A stretch of DNA of 64,000 nt from Thinopyrum elongatum. Lineage: Eukaryota > Streptophyta > Magnoliopsida > Poales > Poaceae. Each line of letters opens with the position of its first letter. Position 1 is the first letter of the stretch. The stretch is from assembly GCA_011799875.1 (NCBI GenBank), contig CM022297.1, positions 516,059,207-516,123,206 of the forward strand, written 5' to 3'. The translations under genes were made by a program, and so were the position numbers. Positions 58,504 to 64,000 of the stretch are shown here, one piece after another. The notes under the pieces are model-generated. The model worked only from the letters and a program-made list of their open reading frames with translations. It ran no database searches and was not told the DNA's origin.

Positions 58504-59112
58504 CTAAAATGGATTGGCGTCGTTCATATGAATCCAATGAAACCAAGAACGCTAATTCCTGATTCGTATGAAGAAATGGCGGCCGATCTACCGAAGAGGG
58601 ACAGAGCAAAAGACGGTGTACCATACGACCATAGCTGGTCGTATGGATGGTCGTATGGAATGAAATCAAGCCCGAAAGTTGTCTCTCCATATGGTATTCT
58701 TCACCGATTTCGTCCCCGTTTGTTCCCACGAGATCAACTCCCTTGTCCAGATAATGCACCAAGAGTAATGGCATGAATCAAGATGGATTGCAGAACCACC
58801 GGGTATAATACTAACATTAGTTCGCCATTGTGAATAGGTACGAGCAGTCAAAAAAACCAGAAAAATGTTAGTATGATTAAACTAATTAGCCCAGTTAGTT
58901 CTAAACACGCATTGCCTGATTCTGATACAACATTTTGACACAAATCACTGGCCGTTGGTCCTGAAATCAGGTACATCTCATTAACAACTAATGGTCGAGC
59001 ATCTGAAATTGAAAGGAAGCTGAAGCATAGCTACCGAATGACTCTAAATTGATTACTCTTAAGCCCATATCAAGATCTCTGTTCGTAATAGTAAAGCAGT
59101 TTTCATTATTAT
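58504..59112. other. Flanking DNA right of the CACTA, no gene supported
   Basis: It continues the sequence left of 46540. A 92-codon frame (58498-58776) holds an imperfect repeat (YDHSWSYGWSYGM) but no known domain. The part after 58777 is AT-rich and unrecognised. Confidence 0.4.
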
Positions 59113-59114
59113 TA

Positions 59115-59454
59115 CTCCCTCCGATTCTATTTAGTCTGTGCCTAAATTTTTCTTGTTTTTCCCTTTTTTACTCTGCGCACTAGCATATTTTTTCCCCCTA
59201 AGCTTTCCAAAACTGCCCCTGATTCTCTGCTACGCATGCGCAGCCATTCGATGCATCCGATGCATGGGTCCGTGAATCCCGTGTTTTTTTAGCACCCTCG
59301 ATGCATGCAGCCAGTGCACAGCCACTGCATGGCGCACAAACTTATCAGTAGGAACATCACATGCAAGGACAAAGTAGTCCATAAAAATGCGACGGAAGGC
59401 CTCCTTAGTATGCGTGCTTGCTCTTATGCGCAGACTAAATAAAATCGAAGGGAG
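59115..59454. mobile_element. Stowaway-type MITE, 340 bp
   Basis: Termini CTCCCTCCGATTCTATTTAG and its inverted copy CTAAATAAAATCGAAGGGAG, flanked by TA on both sides (59113-59114 and 59455-59456), as for Tc1/Mariner-derived Stowaway elements. No coding. Confidence 0.88.
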
Positions 59455-59639
59455 TAATTTTGACTATTTTTTGGTTGAACAGTACATCAAATGTTTCCAG
59501 GCTAGATTTTTGTTTATTTCATCTTCTCTTCATGTAACATGAAATTTGTAACAAAAATGCATAATTTACGGCTACAATTCAACAAACAAAATAGATAAAT
59601 TGATTTCTTTTTTTATAAAGATAGAAATTTCCTTAAGTC

Positions 59640-60480
59640 TACGATGCAGGAGAAGATAGTGAATCAACTCAGCTGTGCAGCCACAAGGTCGCAACTCTCA
59701 AGATACGTGCAGCGGCGTGGAAGCACTCATAATCGCTGATGACCTCTACACATCGCGACTCTCTGCATACCTGCAGACCAAGAAAACCAGAACCAACTCT
59801 CGTAATTAATCACAACAGAAACAACCCGACCAATAGCGCAGATTAATGAATAATCTAGGTCGGACACACACCTCCGCTTCGTCGCTGCTCCTCTCTCTAC
59901 CACACCGACTCGCATGGATGGAGACCCCGGAAAAAAGGAGAGCCCGCCGGTTGGTTCTTAAACCACGCCGGCAGGTGGAGCCGGAGCAGCACCGGCGGGA
60001 GGAGCTCGGGGAGGCCGACGTTGCAGAACCGGCCTCGAACGCCGCCGAGCTCCATGGCGGCTATGGTGAGCTCCATCGACAGGGCGACACGTACGCGGGC
60101 TGGCTGGGAGCCGATGGTGAGGAGGGGTGGTGGAGGAAGCCGCCGCCGGTAGCTGAAAAATAGGACACATATATCGGGATGAGGAGTGGCGCCACCGGTG
60201 TTAGAGGATAGAACCGCCCCTTTCACTGATGTTGCTCTAGCGCCACGCCGCCGCTCCGTCCCAGCATCGTTCCAGGAGGAATGGGCCAACGGCGAGGAGG
60301 GCCGTTGCGCTTGTGGATAAGCGAGGCCGGGGGCCTTCTTATAGAGGCGCTGAGGCGGTGGTAGAGCGGCAGACGGCGGGATAAGCGACGGGTGGCGGCG
60401 AGCGGCTGGACTCTTCGAGAGCACAAATGTAGGCCACCGCCCGACAAACCGAAAACTTTGACCATGCATCAAATCGCTGA
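59640..60480 (-). other. Gene-like GC-rich locus on the minus strand, unrecognised
   Basis: A TATA-like CTCTATAAGAAG (minus, near 60338-60349) lies within a GC-rich stretch. The longest frame is 191 codons (59897-60472), and a shorter model from the ATG near 60082 would start MELTIAAMELGGV. A possible donor (TCTGCAG then GTATGC) lies near 59770. No domain is recognised and the other strand is also open for 105 codons, so coding is unproven. It could be a fragment or a noncoding transcript. Confidence 0.25.
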
Positions 60481-60714
60481 AAAATCGCTACGTCTACACG
60501 CAGGGATGGAAAGCATGTTAAGAAAATTTGCAGCGGAGTGATAGATCCACACGCGACCGTACACCACCAGGTCCCAAACATTTGCACGTTGCATGCGTGG
60601 ATGGGGCGACCGTTTTCACCTGACCAAGTGGTACAACGTGGTAAAGATATCTTCGTTGGAAATAGGGTTCTGGGTATAAAGATGGATCATGTGCTATTAT
60701 CACCCAATACATAT

Positions 60715-61260
60715 GTTAGATTTCACTCATTTCAGAAAAACACATTACACTCACTCAATTGAAATACTATGTTTCACTCGTTTTAAAAAACTGATTTCAC
60801 TCATCCTAAAAGATAGATTTCACTCATTTCACTAGTTTCAGAAAAAATACTACTCATTTACAAAAGATAGATTTCACTCATTTTTTATATTTCAGTTATC
60901 TTTGAAATCACTTTCATAAAACATAAGATTGTTTCTCTATTTCATAAAAGTGTTTTCGACAGTTTTGCTAATTTAAAAAAACTCAGTAACTTAAAAAATA
61001 ATTTGACTAATTTTAAAACATTAGTTTCACTTATTTTAAAACACATATTCATTTGAAATGACATGCTTCAATTATTTTAAGGACCTAATTTCACTATTTT
61101 GAAAAAAAACTTCTTTCGATAAGCTGGCATATTTTAAAAGTAAATGAAACTGAAATGAGTGAACAAAACAAATTCACAAAAGAAATACTGAAATATGGAT
61201 CTTCAAAAATATGATATTTCATTTTTTAAAATAGTAAAAGTTAAACTAGTTTAGATGTAT
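60715..61260 (+). repeat. AT-rich tract with repeated TTTCACTCATTT motif
   Basis: TTTCACT(C)(A/G)TTT and close variants recur about ten times between 60720 and 61110, irregularly spaced. No gene is seen here or on to 61680. Confidence 0.7.
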
Positions 61261-61683
61261 TCGAGATTGGTCTTGTTCTACATATCATGTGCCAAGGAAT
61301 TTGAATATATATAAAAAATCAATAAAGAACATTCTTGTAAAAAATATTGACCATCTAAAATTTTAGACAAACATAAAATGCAGGCAGTTGTTTTGGAGAG
61401 AGGCATGAAAGTTGCTGCCATGCATGTGTACCCTATACTGGGAAAAGTTTTATTCTATTGTTGACAGGACCCACTTAGCACACATATTTGACTATTAACA
61501 GAGGTACATGAGATTGCTGCCACGGTATAAACGCTATACACATGCAGTGGACCTTGAAACATAAATCTCAACGTAAATGTAAGGTGGATGGTTCACCGGT
61601 AGATCCGTAGATACCGGAACCGGTAAAAAGTACTTCGCATGGGGTGAACTTGTGATCGCAAGCAGATCTTCACGCCACGAGTT

Positions 61684-61844
61684 CACATGTACTGCTTGCA
61701 GGCCGTGGTGCAACGGAAGATGACGGGCGTCATCCGGCAGCGCCGCCGCCGCCGTTTCTTTCATTGTCAGGAGTAGGGTTTTGGGTGATGTGAGGGACGC
61801 GTTGATTGGTTTCTGATTGCTTGTTTGGTTTTTGTTCTACTATA
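61684..61844 (+). repeat. Direct repeat, copy 1
   Basis: About 160 bp homologous to 62667-62820, including TACTGCTTGCAGGCCGTGG, TCAGGAGTAGGGTTT and ACGCGTTGATTGGTTTCTG. Confidence 0.9.
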
Positions 61845-61872
61845 GCAAGCATGCTCGTACGTTGCAATGAGA
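61843..61872 (-). repeat. Possible Helitron 3' end relic
   Basis: TAGCAAGCATGCTCGTACGT resembles the Helitron end at 13156 and especially its degenerate copy at 13331. It starts exactly where direct repeat copy 1 ends. Confidence 0.35.
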
Positions 61873-62666
61873 GAGTAAATATTTTTTATGTGAGCCGCTA
61901 TTTTCATTTCGATTCAATTTTGATTCTTACTCGTCATAGTGATGGCGTGCACCTACGACCACACTCGGGCAGCATCTGGGTGGCTTCGTCTGACACTGAG
62001 GAGGTTGCGTCTATAAATTAAGTCTATGTAAGAAAGCCTATATGCGTCACTGTCACATGGAGCGGATGGAACACAAATTAAGATTGTACTTACCGGTTTC
62101 ACTATTAACGTTCATGACTATCACAACAATTGTTCATATATTTTTCAAAATAAACCTTCATGTACTTCCAATGTTTATGAATTTTATAAGTGTATGTACA
62201 TCCTATAAAAAGTGTTTGTGTATTCACTACAAAACAAAATTGTGCAGTCTGTTGGTAAGTACGCGTGAGGATTTCACCAAGGAAAGGTATGTACATAGGG
62301 TCTTAGATCATGAGACATGTACAAAGAGAGAACCTGGTGCAGGTACAACATGTCGAAGGATTATAATGGATTCACTACAATCATTTCCCTTGCTCGCTCC
62401 TTGCCAACCATCACACAATGCCATGCTTATTTGCAATACGGATCCGCGCTGGTACGAAATAAAGACGGATCATGCACCATTGTCACCCTAAAATAGCTTT
62501 TTTTAAATAGTTTTTTGGGGAGCTTTTTAAAAATAGTTAAGAAGTAAAATAACATCATATTCAGATTCTACACATTTTTCTAATCTAATTCCATATATAA
62601 TATGTTAAAATTGAAAAAAAATAGAGAAGTTAAAATTGAAGTTACGAAAAGATATGGTTATTCAAT
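61873..62666. other. Spacer between the direct repeats, no gene supported
   Basis: A 149-codon frame (62042-62491) shows no domain. TAAAGACGGATCATGCACCA at 62460-62479 resembles TAAAGATGGATCATGTGCTA at 60677-60696, so a further short repeat is present. Confidence 0.45.
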
Positions 62667-62820
62667 CACACGTACTGCTTGCAGGCCGTGGCACAACGGA
62701 AGACGACAGCATCGTCGGGCAGCGCCACCGCCGTCGTTTCTTTCATCGTCAGGAGTAGGGTTTGTGGTGAGGTGGGGACGCGTTGATTGGTTTCTGGTTG
62801 CATGTTCGGTTTTTGTTGTA
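62667..62820 (+). repeat. Direct repeat, copy 2, cut by a MITE
   Basis: Homologous to 61684-61844. It ends ...GGTTTTTGTTGTA at the Stowaway insertion. Confidence 0.9.
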
Positions 62821-63102
62821 CTCCCTCCATTTCTTTTTAGTCGGCATATAAGATTTAGTCAAAGTCAAACTTTATAAAGTTTGACTAACTTTATAGAAAA
62901 AAATCAACATCTACAATCTAAATTTATATGGTATGAAAATTAATTTCTAAATTTATATGGTATGAAAATTAATTTCGTGATGCATCTGACAATATTGATT
63001 TCATATTGTGAATCTTGATATTTTTTTATATAAACTTAACCAAAGTTAACAAAGTTTAACTTTGATCAAATCTTATATGCAGACTAAAAGAAACGGAGTG
63101 AG
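62821..63102. mobile_element. Stowaway-type MITE, 282 bp
   Basis: Termini CTCCCTCCATTTCTTTTTAG and the inverted CTAAAAGAAACGGAGTGAG, flanked by TA (62819-62820 and 63103-63104). It has an internal tandem duplication of about 28 bp (TAAATTTATATGGTATGAAA...) at about 62917-62975. Confidence 0.88.
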
Positions 63103-63104
63103 TA

Positions 63105-64000
63105 CTATATACTAGGATTCGTGCCTCTTTGAACCTGTAAAACTTGTTTATTATACTGAAAAAAACATACCAACATCGATCACGCAGGCAACGCCGCATG
63201 CATGCATGCGCATATAAACGGTCGGTTTAATCTACATACAGCATGCACGTACGACGTCCACATATACGTACACCATGCATGGTAGTACATTATATGCTAT
63301 CGAAGTGAGTGTCTAAGTGGCAGGAAATGATCAGCAGTCAATTGAGTTGTCCAGTCGACATGCACCTCTACTTCATGAATCGACTGTTGAAATACATACA
63401 CATATAGTTAAAATCGAAGCCAACAGCTTCGTTTTCAATCGGCAAGCTAATTAACCAACACGTGACCAACTGGTAATAGTATGCGTAGCACTGCAACCCC
63501 CATTCATCCATCAATTCATACTAGTACTCCCTTGATTCAGAAGACATCCCAATAAGATATTGACCACCAATGACAAGGTATCTTTTGTCCAAATATGTGA
63601 AAGATGTCCCAAACTTATTTTGATCTTTTGCTAATTAACCAACGCATGACCAAAACCTCTAACCTTAGTTCACCAATTCACCCTTACCACTACAGGTAAG
63701 AGTACTAAAAAAACTTACCAACATCGATCATGCACATACGATCAGATCAGTTTAAAATTATGTTGAGCGACGTTTTATTTCTTCCCCTAGAAAGAAAAGC
63801 CATCCCATCTTGCCACCAAGTGCAACCAACCTTCCGGCGGCTCCCCTCCGCCGACGACCTCTTGGTCGTCGGTGGTGAGGGGGTCACCGGGTCTCGCGCA
63901 CGCGGATCCGCGTAGCTAGAGGGTTAGGGCCTCAGTGGTTTAGGGTTTCAGCTGTTCGACGACTAGGATTCGGCGAGGGCAACGGCGGCGGTGAATGAAA
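63105..64000. other. Right edge, low-copy DNA; possible gene start beyond the window
   Basis: No transposon end is certain. CTCCCTTGATTCAGAAGACA (63527) looks like a MITE end but no partner is seen. The last 180 bp turn GC-rich (63820-64000), which could be the leader of a gene or another LTR entering from the right. Confidence 0.35.

Noticed and set aside
62042..62491. 149-codon ORF between direct repeats
   Set aside because: No domain, AT-rich, no splice or promoter support; likely chance.
63527..63640. Possible third Stowaway MITE (CTCCCTTGATTC start)
   Set aside because: No inverted partner terminus or second TA could be found nearby.
1..64000. tRNA or rRNA genes
   Set aside because: No cloverleaf-like or rRNA-like stretch was seen; the tRNA-complementary sites are retroelement primer sites of 12-18 nt.

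Overview
This window is plant nuclear DNA, almost certainly from a Triticeae grass (wheat, Aegilops or barley type genome). The evidence is its content: nested Athila-type gypsy LTR elements with a tRNA-Asp primer site, a BARE/Angela-like copia element, a large CACTA transposon with CTTTAGTCCCGGTT-type subterminal repeats, a Helitron and Stowaway MITEs. No intact single-copy host gene, rRNA, tRNA or CRISPR array can be supported. Nearly everything is transposon sequence, and most coding regions are broken.

Layout. 1-2625 is a minus-oriented gypsy LTR that enters from the left and lies inside the pol region of element A. A (2626-12025, plus) is an Athila-type element keeping RNase H, integrase, a small env-position ORF and a 3' LTR; that LTR is split by a 4.1-kb solo LTR (7692-11797). 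12026-12539 is a minus-strand gypsy gag remnant. Element D (plus) starts at 12540, and its 5' LTR is in three pieces: 12540-13151, 22510-22986 and 30570-31062. The first gap is a 9.36-kb Helitron (13152-22509, minus), inserted precisely between A and T. The second gap is a complete related element C (22987-30569, minus, TSD CTTGA). D ends abruptly at 31973 in a truncated gypsy fragment (31974-32977), followed by fragment E of an A-like element. E is split by a complete copia element F (33023-42530, TSD TGAAC). 43173-46539 is low-copy DNA holding a diverged duplication and the start of another LTR. A complete CACTA element G (46540-58500, coding on minus, TSD TAC) follows, then 5.5 kb of mostly low-copy DNA with two Stowaway MITEs and short direct repeats.

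Functions. A keeps recognisable RNase H and integrase domains but carries three frameshifts. C and D share one open frame of unknown function at the gag position; it ends in a hydrophobic segment. F has relics of integrase, RT and RNase H in copia order, and its two LTRs are mosaic relative to each other. G encodes a TNP2-type transposase, a TNPA/Transposase_24-type protein, a Ulp1-like (C48) protease module and a small coiled-coil/membrane protein; all except the last are visibly broken. The Helitron shows no Rep/helicase but carries a promoter-like region and exon-like segments on its opposite strand.

The most interesting points are the C/D conserved ORF, the small membrane-protein gene and Ulp1 module in the CACTA, the Helitron-borne transcription-unit candidate with duplicated ACGT boxes ahead of a TATA box, and the copia element whose two LTRs have non-homologous core-promoter blocks despite a perfect TSD. 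Family-level names are inferences from remembered termini and domains; no database search was run.
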